Assembly: GCA_023429135.1 (NCBI GenBank)
Contig: JAEYWD010000107.1
Span: forward strand, 49,209-113,208
DNA from: Bacteroidota bacterium
GTDB taxonomy: Bacteria; Bacteroidota; Bacteroidia; Bacteroidales; JAAUTT01
Direction of reading: 5' to 3'
DNA length: 64,000 nucleotides
Shown here: positions 35,071-44,196 of the stretch, in pieces
How the letters are laid out: every line of letters starts with the position of its first letter
How positions within the stretch are numbered: the stretch's first letter is position 1
Notes under the pieces: model-generated
The model's input: the letters and a program-made list of their open reading frames with translations, nothing else
Told to the model about the DNA's origin: nothing
The model's database searches: none
Position numbers and translations under genes: made by a program

Positions 35071-36090
35071 TCAAGATTTTTTAGTTGATCCTCTTACTAC
35101 AAGTCTTGTTGATAATTTGATCTGTTTTACAGGAAGTTCTTCTTCGGCCATTGTTTGAGCCAGTAAAATGGATGCAGCTTCCTGTCCCATCTCAAAGGTT
35201 GGATGAACCACAGCGGTGAGTTCCGGTTCCACAAAGTTGGCATGAAAGTCGTCGGTAAAGCCAACAATTGAAATATCATCAGGAATTTGCAGTTTATGCC
35301 GTTTTATTTCCTTGAGAGCGGCAAATACTACCATATCGTTAATGCCAAAAAGAGCGTCAGGAGGATCAGGAAGAGCTAAAAGCCTTTTTACTGCTTCGGT
35401 TGCCTTTTCCATGTCCATGCCTGAACTTTCAAGTAAATCAAAATCTAAAGGGAAACCACATTCTTCCAGTCCTTTTTTATATCCCAACAAACGCTCCCGG
35501 CTGATATTCAAGTTCTCGGGTCCTGAGAGGTAAGCTATCCTCCGGCATCCGTTTTCGAAGAAGTGCATTACAATTTGCCTTGCAGCCTCAATATTATCGA
35601 CTATTACAGACGAAAACTCATCGGTACGGCAAACTCTGTCGAAAAAAACCAGAGGAATACCAGCCTCCTGCAGCAAATCGTAATGACTAAAATCGACAGT
35701 AGCTTTTGAAACACAGGCAATAATACCTTCCACACGCTGATGAACCAGGTTTTCTATACATGCTTTTTCCTTGTCGTACGATTCGTTCGATGATGTAACT
35801 ACAACATAATAACCGTGCTTACTGGCTATATCTTCTATACCGCTTACAACCGACGAGAAAAAGTGAGTCACAATATCGGGAACAATCACACCAATGGTTT
35901 TTGTCTGACGCCGAAGCAACCCCATAGCAAGCGGATTGGGGTGATATTTCATGGTTTTGGCTAATTCCTGAACTTTCTGAGCCATCGACAAGCTTATATC
36001 CGGATGATTTTTCAAGGCTCTGGAAACGGTAGAAACCGAAATATTCAGAGCCCGGGCTAAATCTTTTAAGGATGTTTGCTTCTTTGTCAT
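35071..36090 (-). CDS. LacI-family transcriptional repressor
   Basis: The N-terminal helix-turn-helix and hinge are textbook (TSLKDLARALNISVSTVSRA; hinge ALKNHPDISLSMAQKV; NPLAMGLLRRQTKTIGVIVP). The sugar-binding periplasmic-fold domain follows and the length, 339 residues, is normal. It is divergent from the fucose-type operon that starts at 36260, with a palindromic sequence between them, so it probably represses that operon and itself in response to a sugar such as L-fucose. The ligand is inferred from context only. Confidence 0.93.
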   Translation of the reverse strand: MTKKQTSLKDLARALNISVSTVSRALKNHPDISLSMAQKVQELAKTMKYHPNPLAMGLLRRQTKTIGVIVPDIVTHFFSSVVSGIEDIASKHGYYVVVTSSNESYDKEKACIENLVHQRVEGIIACVSKATVDFSHYDLLQEAGIPLVFFDRVCRTDEFSSVIVDNIEAARQIVMHFFENGCRRIAYLSGPENLNISRERLLGYKKGLEECGFPLDFDLLESSGMDMEKATEAVKRLLALPDPPDALFGINDMVVFAALKEIKRHKLQIPDDISIVGFTDDFHANFVEPELTAVVHPTFEMGQEAASILLAQTMAEEELPVKQIKLSTRLVVRGSTKKS

Positions 36091-36157
36091 CGTTCCATTA
36101 TAAAGCTGAAAAATAGTGAAAAATTGAGAAAAAATGTTTCACAGCAGTTTTTTTCTT

Positions 36158-36185
36158 TCGCAAAGCATTGCGGAAAGCTTTGCGA
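36158..36185. promoter_or_regulatory. Palindromic operator candidate for the LacI-type repressor
   Basis: Outer arms TCGCAAAGC (36158-36166) and GCTTTGCGA (36177-36185) are perfect. Inside lie two overlapping 14-bp dyads, CGCAA-AGCA-TTGCG (36159-36172) and CGGAAAG-CTTTGCG (36171-36184). The centre is not the usual CG of LacI sites, which lowers confidence, but the place between divergent genes is right. Confidence 0.6.
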
Positions 36186-36259
36186 TAAAACTTGCAAACC
36201 AGCCTATTGAATAAGTGAAATGTATTATTCAGTTTTGTACATATTACTACCTATTTTTT

Positions 36260-37300
36260 ATGAAGAGAAGTTCAATTGGAAATACAGGCATTGATTTACC
36301 TGCGGTAGTTTTTGGGACAAGTGCATTGGGCAACCTTTACAATGCCCTCACCGAAGATACCAAACTGGAGATTGTTTCGGAATGCTTTAAATATGTTCCC
36401 AAACCAGTGATTTTCGACAGTGCCGGAAAATATGGCGCAGGCCTTGCACTCGAAATGTTAGGAAAATGCCTTTTAAAACTTGGAATTAAGGAAAACGAGG
36501 TAATTATCAGCAATAAGCTGGGTTGGCTGCGAAAAGAGCTGACAACACCGGAACCTACCTTTGAACCAGGTGTTTGGCGCAACCTGAATCACGATGCGTA
36601 CATGGATATAAGCTCCGAAGGTATTCAGAAATGTTTTGAACAAGGAAACGAGCTGCTAGGCGGAAAATATAAACCTCAGCTTTTATCCATTCACGATCCC
36701 GATGAATACATTAATCTTGGAAGCACTCAAAGTGAGAAGGAAAAACGCATTCAGGATATTTTAGAAGGTTACAAAACCCTTTTGCAATTAAAAAAAGAAG
36801 GTAAAGTAAAGGCAATAGGGATCGGAGCAAAAGACTGGCGTATTATACATATGCTTTCTTCAAAAATCGATTTCGATTGGGTAATGTTTGCTAACAGTCT
36901 CACCATTATGCAGCAACCTGCCGAACTTTTGAAATTTATGGAAGAACTTAACGGCAGAGGAGTTTCCATTATAAATTCGGCAGTATTTCACTCGGGTTTT
37001 CTTACAGGGGGAAATTTTTTCGATTATAAACCAGTTTCATCCAATAATGATACTGACGTTAAACGGCTGGCATGGAGAGATGAGTTTTTCAAACTTTGCG
37101 AAAAGCATTCCATATCTCCGGCTGTGGCTTGTGTCAACTTTGCCATGACAGCACCCGGAGTTTCTGCTATTTCTCTGAACACTTCCAACCCTAAACATGT
37201 TAAATCGAATGTGGCCTCGGTTACAACTCCGGTAAGCCCTGAGTTTTACAAAGAGATGGTCTCACTGGGGTTGCTGGATGCATCGTACCCTTACCTTTAA
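36260..37300 (+). CDS. Aldo/keto reductase, probable L-fucose (D-threo-aldose) 1-dehydrogenase
   Basis: A 346-residue aldo/keto reductase from the ATG at 36260 (MKRSSIGNTGIDLPAVVFGT). The catalytic Asp-Tyr-Lys-His set is visible in IFDSAGKYG, IISNKLGW and LLSIHDPDEY. The cofactor end is the usual IGIGAKDWR region. Members of this subgroup oxidise L-fucose or D-threo-aldoses to 1,5-lactones with NAD(P). It is the first gene of a six-gene same-strand cluster with a fucose permease and lactonase, which supports that reaction. Confidence 0.82.
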   Translation: MKRSSIGNTGIDLPAVVFGTSALGNLYNALTEDTKLEIVSECFKYVPKPVIFDSAGKYGAGLALEMLGKCLLKLGIKENEVIISNKLGWLRKELTTPEPTFEPGVWRNLNHDAYMDISSEGIQKCFEQGNELLGGKYKPQLLSIHDPDEYINLGSTQSEKEKRIQDILEGYKTLLQLKKEGKVKAIGIGAKDWRIIHMLSSKIDFDWVMFANSLTIMQQPAELLKFMEELNGRGVSIINSAVFHSGFLTGGNFFDYKPVSSNNDTDVKRLAWRDEFFKLCEKHSISPAVACVNFAMTAPGVSAISLNTSNPKHVKSNVASVTTPVSPEFYKEMVSLGLLDASYPYL

Positions 37301-37318
37301 ACATAAACAACTACTGAT

Positions 37319-38620
37319 ATGACAGAGCACAAACTAATAAGCAAAGATGTACTGTTTCCGTTTATTCTGGTAACCTCACTTTTTTTCTTTTGGGGCATTC
37401 CAAATAATTTAAACGACATCCTCATCAAGCAATTTGTTAAGTCGTTTGAGATTACACGATTCGAAGCCAGTCTGGTACAATCGGCCTTTTATCTTGGATA
37501 TTTTTTACTTTCGATGCCCGCTGCCATGATTATGCGCAGATTTAGCTATAAGGCAGGACTCGTAACGGGACTATTCCTGTTCAGTTTAGGCACTTTTCTT
37601 TTCTATCCGGCAGCGCTGAGCGGACAATTCGGATATTTCCTTTTTGCTCTTTTTGTAATTGCCAGCGGACTGGCATTTTTGGAAACCGGAGCCAATCCAT
37701 TTATTGCTGTAATGGGCGATCCGCACTCTGCTGCACGACGCCTGAATTTCTCGCAGGCCTTTAATCCTATTGGAGCCATTGCGGGAGTAACAATAGGCAC
37801 AATATTTATTTTTTCAGGAATTGAATTATCCAATGCTGAAGTGGATGCCATGAAAGTAGCCGGCACCTACGACCAATATCTGCAACATGAAACCATGCGT
37901 GTTGTGGCCCCATACCTGGTTTTAAGCGCCGTGACATTTCTCTGGGCCCTGTTAATGCTGAAAACAAAATTCCCTACCATAAAAGAAGATAGCACGGAAA
38001 ATGAAACGGGAACTTCAAAAGGCGTGTTAGGCCGGCTGTTCCGTAAACCTCACTTTGTAAAAGGTGTTATTGCCCAGTTTTTCTATGTAGGAGCCCAGGT
38101 AGGAACATGGAGCTTTTTTATCCAATACGTACAGGATTATACCGGTCAGCCCGAAAAAATTGCGGGATACTTTCTTATAGGTACTCTGTTTGCCTTTGGA
38201 ATCGGTCGCTTCTCAGCAGCATATCTTATGCGGTTTATGAAACCTGAATTTTTGATGGGAATCTATTCACTCGTTAACATTTTCCTAGTGGCAATCAGTG
38301 TAGTTTTTCCAGGATGGGCAGGGCTCTGGGCCGTATTCCTAACAAGTTTCTTTATGTCGCTGATGTTCCCAACCATATTTGCATTGAGCATAAGAGGTCT
38401 TGGACAAGATACAAAAATGGGGTCGTCGCTGGTGGTTATGGCTATTATAGGAGGAGCTGCCTTCACCCCAATTATGGGATATATTGCCATTAAAAGTATG
38501 GCGCTGGCAATGATTGTCCCGCTGGTCTGTTACCTGTATATTGCCTACTTTGCATTTTACGGTTCTAAAAGCCCTCATCTTCCTGAAGTAACCCAGATTA
38601 ACTTAAAAGCATCACACTAA
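37319..38620 (+). CDS. fucP: L-fucose:H+ symporter
   Basis: A 433-residue major facilitator with 12 predicted membrane helices. The FucP signature opens it (SLFFFWGIPNNLNDILIKQF), followed by FLETGANPFIAVMGDP and NFSQAFNPIGAIAGV, the segments conserved in FucP. It imports L-fucose across the inner membrane with a proton. The gene starts 18 bp after the aldo/keto reductase stop. Confidence 0.93.
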   Translation: MTEHKLISKDVLFPFILVTSLFFFWGIPNNLNDILIKQFVKSFEITRFEASLVQSAFYLGYFLLSMPAAMIMRRFSYKAGLVTGLFLFSLGTFLFYPAALSGQFGYFLFALFVIASGLAFLETGANPFIAVMGDPHSAARRLNFSQAFNPIGAIAGVTIGTIFIFSGIELSNAEVDAMKVAGTYDQYLQHETMRVVAPYLVLSAVTFLWALLMLKTKFPTIKEDSTENETGTSKGVLGRLFRKPHFVKGVIAQFFYVGAQVGTWSFFIQYVQDYTGQPEKIAGYFLIGTLFAFGIGRFSAAYLMRFMKPEFLMGIYSLVNIFLVAISVVFPGWAGLWAVFLTSFFMSLMFPTIFALSIRGLGQDTKMGSSLVVMAIIGGAAFTPIMGYIAIKSMALAMIVPLVCYLYIAYFAFYGSKSPHLPEVTQINLKASH

Positions 38621-38623
38621 ATT

Positions 38624-38998
38624 ATGGAATACGTCGAAAAACAGTCGTACACTTCGTTCAAGCGATATTGCAAAACACTTGAACTTCAAAACGATGAAGA
38701 ATTAATAAAAGCCTACAAACAGGTTCACGCCAAAGGAAATGCCTGGCCCGAAATCACCGACGGCATGCGCGAAGTGGGTATTCTCGATATGGAAATATAC
38801 ATAATAGGTACCCGGCTCTTTATGATCATGGATACGGTTCCCAAGTTCGATCATGATAAAGCCATGGCCGAACTTGCATTGAAGCCACGACAGAGTGAAT
38901 GGGAAGCCTATGTTTCGAGGTTTCAGAAAACCAGCAGTAGTGCTTCTGCCGACGAAAAATGGCAACTTATGGAACGCATTTACAAGTTAGGAGATTAA
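38624..38998 (+). CDS. L-rhamnose/L-fucose mutarotase (RhaM-like, DUF718)
   Basis: A 124-residue dimeric alpha/beta-barrel type protein with KRYCKTLELQ, YKQVHAKGNAWPEITDGMREVG and IYIIGTRLFMIMDTVPKFD. The His of the KQVHA segment and the W-P motif are conserved in RhaM. The family interconverts alpha and beta anomers of L-rhamnose, and relatives act on L-fucose. Its place 3 bp after fucP points to L-fucose. Confidence 0.88.
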   Translation: MEYVEKQSYTSFKRYCKTLELQNDEELIKAYKQVHAKGNAWPEITDGMREVGILDMEIYIIGTRLFMIMDTVPKFDHDKAMAELALKPRQSEWEAYVSRFQKTSSSASADEKWQLMERIYKLGD

Positions 38999-39008
38999 CA
39001 ATCAGCAT

Positions 39009-39839
39009 ATGAAAATAGACAGTCATCAACATTTCTGGCATTATACCCCGGAAGAATTCGGTTGGATTAACCAACAGATGAATGTAATCCGTAAAGACTT
39101 TTTACCGGCTGATCTAAAAGCTGAATTGGATAATGCGGATTTTGATGGTTCCATTGCTGTCCAGGCGAGGCAAAAACCGGAGGAAACTTCCTGGCTGCTT
39201 CAACTCGCCTCCAACCATAGTTTTATCCGTGGCGTTGTAGGGTGGGTAGACCTGCGCTCAAAAGATCTACCCGAGCAATTAGAGCTTTTTACCATCAGCA
39301 AAAAGTTGGTTGGGGTACGCCATGTAATTCACGATGAACCGGATGACGATTTCATGCTTCGGCCCGATTTTCAGAAAGGAATTAAACAGCTTCAAAAATA
39401 CGGTCTTACTTATGATATCCTGATTTTCCCGAAACATCTTCCAAATACACTGCAATTTGTAAAAGCCTTTCCCGATCAGGTTTTTATTATTGACCATATT
39501 GCCAAGCCCGACATTAAAAATCATGTTCTCAATCCATGGAAGGAAAACATGGAAAAACTTGCAAAATACCCGAATGTACACTGCAAACTATCGGGAATGG
39601 TTACCGAAGCAAACTGGAAAGGTTGGAAACAGGAAGATTTTAACCCTTACCTGGAAGTGGTTCTGGAAAACTTTGGAACTAGCCGCGTGATGATTGGATC
39701 CGACTGGCCCGTTTGCACAGTTGCCGGGCAATATGTGAAAGTAATGGATATTGTCAGGAATTATATTCAAAATTTATCAGCAACAGAGCAAAGAGCAGTG
39801 CTTGGGGAGAATGCCCATAGAATTTATAATATTAAATAG
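39009..39839 (+). CDS. Amidohydrolase, probable L-fucono-1,5-lactonase
   Basis: A 276-residue amidohydrolase-2 protein. The metal-site motif SHQHFWHY is at residues 4-11. GVVGWVDLRS, FIIDHIAKPDI and the terminal VMIGSDWPVC are characteristic of the sugar-lactonase branch (COG3618). It hydrolyses sugar lactones; with the dehydrogenase and permease beside it, L-fuconolactone is the likely substrate. It lies 10 bp after the mutarotase gene. Confidence 0.87.
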   Translation: MKIDSHQHFWHYTPEEFGWINQQMNVIRKDFLPADLKAELDNADFDGSIAVQARQKPEETSWLLQLASNHSFIRGVVGWVDLRSKDLPEQLELFTISKKLVGVRHVIHDEPDDDFMLRPDFQKGIKQLQKYGLTYDILIFPKHLPNTLQFVKAFPDQVFIIDHIAKPDIKNHVLNPWKENMEKLAKYPNVHCKLSGMVTEANWKGWKQEDFNPYLEVVLENFGTSRVMIGSDWPVCTVAGQYVKVMDIVRNYIQNLSATEQRAVLGENAHRIYNIK

Positions 39840-39848
39840 TTAACATAC

Positions 39849-40874
39849 ATGGAAGCTTTTGCTATTACAGACAAATACAAAGTTGAAAAAGTAAATATTC
39901 CCGAGCCGGAAGTTGGACCAGGTGATATTCTGATTGAAGTTAAGTACATTGGGCTATGTGGCAGCGACATCAACGCCTATCGGGGGTTAATGCCGTTTGT
40001 TACATTTCCGCGTATACCTGGTCACGAAATCAGTGGTTTAATTGTAAAAAAAGGAGAAGAGGTTTCATCGGCTTACAAAATTGGTGATGCGGTAACCGTA
40101 TCACCGTATACCCAATGCGGCACATGTCCATCCTGCCGACAGGGCCGATTTAACTGTTGTGAATTTAACCAAACATTAGGGGTTCAGCGCGACGGAGCTC
40201 TAACTCGCTTTATCTCGGTTCCAGCCGAAAAGGTTTATGTCAGCTCTAAACTTTCGGCTCTCGAACTAGCGTTAATTGAGCCATTTAGTGTTGGTTATCA
40301 TGCTGCCAATCGCGGTAATGTGCGAGAAACAGATATTGTACTGATGCTCGGCTGCGGAACTATCGGAATGGGAGCTCTCGCCGCATCAGTGCGTAAAGGA
40401 GCAACTGTAATAGCTTTAGATATTGATGACAACAAACTGGAACTCGCGAAAAAATTCGGAGCCCGTTTTTCAATCAACCCTTCAAAAGAAAATCCCAAAG
40501 AAGCCCTGATGAAAATTACAAACAATGAGGGCGCTAACATTGCTATTGAGGCTGCAGGAACTCCTGCCACATTCAATCTTGCGTTGGAGCTGGTGTCTTT
40601 CGGAGGAAGAGTAGTAACCATAGGATATTCGAAAGAAGAGACTCCTATAAGAACTCAACTAATTGTGAGCAAGGAATTGGATATTTATGGATCCAGAAAT
40701 GCTCTCCGGGTTTTTCCATCGGTAATTCAAATGTTTGAACTAAGAGAAAAACCGTATACCGACATGATTACAAGAACTTTCCCGTTTAATGAGACTCCGG
40801 ATGCCTTTATTTTCTGGAATGAAAACCCCGGCAAAGTGTCAAAATTAATTATCGATGTTCAAAACCATGCATAA
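39849..40874 (+). CDS. Zinc-dependent medium-chain dehydrogenase of the fucose cluster
   Basis: A 341-residue MDR enzyme. The catalytic zinc ligands are in GLCGSDINAY and PGHEISG, the structural zinc site is CGTCPSCRQGRFNCC, and the Rossmann fold begins MLGCGTIGMGALA. It is related to sorbitol, galactitol and L-threonine dehydrogenases. In an oxidative L-fucose route it could oxidise L-fucose itself or 2-keto-3-deoxy-L-fuconate; sequence alone does not decide. It starts 9 bp after the lactonase. Confidence 0.85.
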   Translation: MEAFAITDKYKVEKVNIPEPEVGPGDILIEVKYIGLCGSDINAYRGLMPFVTFPRIPGHEISGLIVKKGEEVSSAYKIGDAVTVSPYTQCGTCPSCRQGRFNCCEFNQTLGVQRDGALTRFISVPAEKVYVSSKLSALELALIEPFSVGYHAANRGNVRETDIVLMLGCGTIGMGALAASVRKGATVIALDIDDNKLELAKKFGARFSINPSKENPKEALMKITNNEGANIAIEAAGTPATFNLALELVSFGGRVVTIGYSKEETPIRTQLIVSKELDIYGSRNALRVFPSVIQMFELREKPYTDMITRTFPFNETPDAFIFWNENPGKVSKLIIDVQNHA

Positions 40875-40892
40875 ACACTTAACTACTATATT

Positions 40893-42452
40893 ATGAATCA
40901 ATCATTGAAACCAATCTTAACACTCGCTCTGGCCGCAATAATGAGTGCCGGTGTTTCTGCCCAGGAGAGCAAAAAGCAAACCAAGGAGCCTTTCATAACC
41001 ACCGATGAATCATTTTCAAAATACACTTATCCCGACTGGTTCCGCGATGCCAAATTCGGAATCTGGTCGCACTGGGGCCCACAGGCCGTACCCCGTCAGG
41101 GCGACTGGTATGCACGTAAAATGTACGAGTCGGATATGCTGGATTGGAATACAAAACAACCTACAGGAAAATCCAGCCGGGAATATATTTATCATGTGGA
41201 ACATTACGGGCATCCCTCAAAATTTGGTTACAAGGACATTCTTCCCTTATGGAAAGCCGAACGCTGGAACCCCGACGAACTCATGAAACTGTATAAACGT
41301 GTCGGAGCCCGTTACTTTGTAAGTATGGCTGTTCATCATGACAATTTTTTCCTTTGGAATTCGAAAATACACCGCTGGAATTCGGTAAACATAGGCCCTA
41401 AAAAAGATGTTGTTGGTTTATGGCAACAGGCAGCAAAAAAAGAAGGTCTCCGTTTTGGAGTTTCGGAACATCTGGCGGCCAGCTACACCTGGTTTCAGGC
41501 AAGCCATGGCTATGACAAGACAGGCCCTTATTCAGGTGTACGTTACGATGGAGCAAATCCTGAATTACAGGACTTGTATCATCCGCCTACAGTTGTTGGC
41601 GATCATGACTGGTTAACCAAAGATCCCAAAAACCATGAGAATTGGTTCAAAAGCATTACCGAACTCATAGACATGTATAAACCCGACCTGCTTTATTCGG
41701 ACAGTGAACTGCCCTTTGGTGAAACCGGCCGTAAAATGCTGGCCTACTATTATAACCAGGACATGACCAAAAACCGTGGTAACCTCGATGCCGTTTACAC
41801 CTGCAAACTTCTCGATTCCAAAGGTCGTTGGGTTCGCGATATCGAACGGGGCGCCAATGAAGGCATCAGCGAATTTCCATGGCAGACCGACACCTCCATT
41901 GGCGACTGGTATTACCGCACCGGACAAAAATATATGACCGGAACCGAAGTTATACAGATGCTTGTAGATATTGTTAGCAAAAATGGCAACTTGTTGCTCA
42001 ACGTGGTACAAACTCCCGAAGGCGACCTGGAGCCTGATGTAATAGCCATTCTGGAAGAAATTGCCACATGGACTGCTGCTAACGGAGAAGGCATTTATGG
42101 AACACGCCCCTGGAAAGTTTATGGCGAAGGCCCTTCAACTGTTCAGAACCAGGAAAAAGGTCATTTTGGTGGAGTAAAAGATGTGAGATCCTATATTTCA
42201 ACTGATATTCGTTTTACAACAAAAGGAGAAACGCTTTATGCTTTTTGCATGAATTCTCCTGAAGGAAACATCGAAATTACCTCTTTGGGAAAACAGAACA
42301 ACTTAAACAACAAAGCGATAGCCACAGTAAAAATGCTTGGCAGTAAAGCAAAGATTAACTGGAAACAACAAGACAATGCATTAGTCATTAACAAGCCTGC
42401 AAATTTACCCGCTTGGAAAGTAGTGACCTTTGCTATTGAGTTTAAGAAGTAA
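40893..42452 (+). CDS. Exported GH29 alpha-L-fucosidase
   Basis: A 519-residue enzyme with a signal peptide (ending SAGVSAQ near residue 24). GH29 blocks are FRDAKFGIWSHWGPQAVP, YFVSMAVHHDNFFLW and YKPDLLYSDSELPFG, the Asp in YSD being the likely nucleophile. A C-terminal beta domain follows. It releases L-fucose from glycans in the periplasm. As last gene of the cluster it supplies the sugar for FucP. An 80-bp hairpin element lies 30 bp downstream. Confidence 0.92.
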   Translation: MNQSLKPILTLALAAIMSAGVSAQESKKQTKEPFITTDESFSKYTYPDWFRDAKFGIWSHWGPQAVPRQGDWYARKMYESDMLDWNTKQPTGKSSREYIYHVEHYGHPSKFGYKDILPLWKAERWNPDELMKLYKRVGARYFVSMAVHHDNFFLWNSKIHRWNSVNIGPKKDVVGLWQQAAKKEGLRFGVSEHLAASYTWFQASHGYDKTGPYSGVRYDGANPELQDLYHPPTVVGDHDWLTKDPKNHENWFKSITELIDMYKPDLLYSDSELPFGETGRKMLAYYYNQDMTKNRGNLDAVYTCKLLDSKGRWVRDIERGANEGISEFPWQTDTSIGDWYYRTGQKYMTGTEVIQMLVDIVSKNGNLLLNVVQTPEGDLEPDVIAILEEIATWTAANGEGIYGTRPWKVYGEGPSTVQNQEKGHFGGVKDVRSYISTDIRFTTKGETLYAFCMNSPEGNIEITSLGKQNNLNNKAIATVKMLGSKAKINWKQQDNALVINKPANLPAWKVVTFAIEFKK

Positions 42453-42482
42453 GAGTTGTGTGAAAAGATAACTTTGATTTTT

Positions 42483-42562
42483 AAGAGGCTGTGTAATTAG
42501 TCGATAACCGGAGGTTGAGCCTGTCGAAAGCTCAGTGACCGGCACTTTTTACACAGCCTCTT
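42483..42562. repeat. 80-bp hairpin element (perfect 14-bp terminal arms)
   Basis: Arms AAGAGGCTGTGTAA (42483-42496) and TTACACAGCCTCTT (42549-42562) enclose a REP-like core GGTTGAGCCTGTCGAAAGCT, with inner arms TGAGC/GCTCA. It may serve as terminator of the fucose operon. The arms look like insertion-sequence ends (GAGGCTGTGTAA type), so a MITE is possible. I saw no flanking duplication. Confidence 0.75.
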
Positions 42563-42580
42563 TCGCCTTAATAATAATTA

Positions 42581-42626
42581 ACAGGTTTAGTTAACTTTGT
42601 CATCTGTCAAACTTAACTAAACCTGT
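42581..42626 (+). promoter_or_regulatory. Inverted repeat bracketing the ThuA-gene promoter
   Basis: Perfect 14-bp arms ACAGGTTTAGTTAA (42581-42594) and TTAACTAAACCTGT (42613-42626) are 18 bp apart, about three helical turns centre to centre. The -7 box TAACTTTG (42592-42599) lies between and overlaps the left arm. The right arm ends at the base before the ATG at 42627. Confidence 0.72.
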
Positions 42627-43463
42627 ATGATATCTACGCTATCTTCAAAATTTTCTTTCAAATCTGTTGTTTTAACCACTCTCCTGCTTATTTCTGCATT
42701 TGCAAACGCTCAACATAAGTCCCACTTTAACGTTATTGCATTTTACACCGGTAAAAACGACCAGGCGCACATCAGTTTTGTTCACGAGGCTAACCGATGG
42801 TTTGCCATGGCTGCAAAAAAGAATAATTTCGCCTACGATTCTACAAACAATTGGAGCAATCTTAACCCCGAATTTCTGAAGAAATACCAGATAGTTCTGT
42901 TTCTTGACTCTCGGCCGGAGGAGCCTGCACAACGTTCAGCTTTCGAAAATTATATGAAAAACGGCGGTGCCTGGTTTGGATTTCATTTTGCAGCCTTTGC
43001 TCTTACGCCCTCATCCTATCCGCAAAACTGGGAGTGGTATCATAACGAATTCTTAGGATCGGGACAATACAAAGGAAATACATGGCGGCCTACCAAAGCT
43101 GTTCTGAAAGTTGAAAATAAACATCCAGTTACAAAAAGACTTCCAGCCAAATTCACCGCCAGTCCAAACGAATGGTACAGTTGGGAAAACGATTTAAGAA
43201 AGAATCCGGATATCTCGGTTCTTTACTCTATCGACTCATCCAGCTTTCCGCTGGGAACAGGGCCTAAACCTCACGAAATATGGCACTCGGGTTATTACCC
43301 TGTAGTTTGGACAAATAAAAAGTACCGGATGATTTATATGAACATGGGGCACAATGACATCGACTATGAACATAGAACCAACAAAGAGTTATCGTTCACT
43401 TTTGATAATGAAGATCAATGCCTACTAATACTTAACTGTTTGAACTGGCTGGTAAAAAAGTGA
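42627..43463 (+). CDS. Exported ThuA-like domain protein
   Basis: A 278-residue protein with a signal peptide (cleavage near NAQ, residue 29) and a ThuA domain, a class I glutamine amidotransferase-like fold: FNVIAFYTGKNDQAH, YQIVLFLDSRPEEPAQRSAF, NGGAWFGFHFAAFA, HPVTKRLPAKF and KYRMIYMNMGH. ThuA proteins are linked to trehalose and other sugar use, and their biochemical role is unsettled. The gene has its own promoter after the fucose cluster. Confidence 0.87.
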   Translation: MISTLSSKFSFKSVVLTTLLLISAFANAQHKSHFNVIAFYTGKNDQAHISFVHEANRWFAMAAKKNNFAYDSTNNWSNLNPEFLKKYQIVLFLDSRPEEPAQRSAFENYMKNGGAWFGFHFAAFALTPSSYPQNWEWYHNEFLGSGQYKGNTWRPTKAVLKVENKHPVTKRLPAKFTASPNEWYSWENDLRKNPDISVLYSIDSSSFPLGTGPKPHEIWHSGYYPVVWTNKKYRMIYMNMGHNDIDYEHRTNKELSFTFDNEDQCLLILNCLNWLVKK

Positions 43464-43470
43464 AATCTAT

Positions 43471-44196
43471 CTATTTCTTCCTAAAAATCAGATAATTCAT
43501 TCCTTTAATCAATTCCACATCCACCAGGTGAAAGTTACTACGGGCAAATAAATTGCGGAGCATTTCAGTATTAAGCCGTAACTTACGGTAACAAGAGATT
43601 TTCTGCACCCATTCGACATTCTGCCTTTGATGCAGAATGTCGGTTACTTTCACATATTCGGGGAAATATTCCAGAAAGCAGGTCAAAATCCGGTTATCAT
43701 CCGACCGCGCAGGTATAAACCGTTGTTCGTCGATAAGTTCCCTTGTCAGATCTCTGAAAGAAACAATAAACACTGCCTCATTTTCGGAATAGCGGTAAAC
43801 ATTTCTAAGCAGTGAGTCAATATGATCAGTCGATTCGAGGTGAGTAATCGTGTCGCCCATGCAAACGATCAACTCGGGCGAATATTTGAGGTAGAAAATT
43901 GAATCAGTAAAGTCCCCGTTAATAATTTCAATATCCAAACCTGCAGCGTTACTAACTAATTCGTCTGTAAGAAGATTTGTGAAGTCGATTGCCTTAACAG
44001 AAAACCCAAGCTTAGCCAGCGAAACAGACTGTATTCCATTCCCTGCACCCAGATCCAGGGCTACTTTGTTCGACTTAGGAAATATGCAGTGTTTAGTAAA
44101 ATATTCCTCCTGTTCCTTTTGACGGGCGTTAAAATCGCCCAGCATCCAGGAATAAAAACTTCCGAGATGGTTCTCGTAGTGGTCTTTTACATTCAT
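43471..44196 (-). CDS. Class I SAM-dependent methyltransferase
   Basis: A 241-residue methyltransferase: ALDLGAGNGIQSVSLAKLG is motif I (about 52), with VKAIDFTNLL after it and ELIVCMGDTITHLES as motif II. It ends with a strand pair typical of the family. Its ATG overlaps the stop codon of the upstream methyltransferase gene by 4 bp, so the two are translated together and may act on the same small molecule or lipid. Confidence 0.8.
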   Translation of the reverse strand: MNVKDHYENHLGSFYSWMLGDFNARQKEQEEYFTKHCIFPKSNKVALDLGAGNGIQSVSLAKLGFSVKAIDFTNLLTDELVSNAAGLDIEIINGDFTDSIFYLKYSPELIVCMGDTITHLESTDHIDSLLRNVYRYSENEAVFIVSFRDLTRELIDEQRFIPARSDDNRILTCFLEYFPEYVKVTDILHQRQNVEWVQKISCYRKLRLNTEMLRNLFARSNFHLVDVELIKGMNYLIFRKK

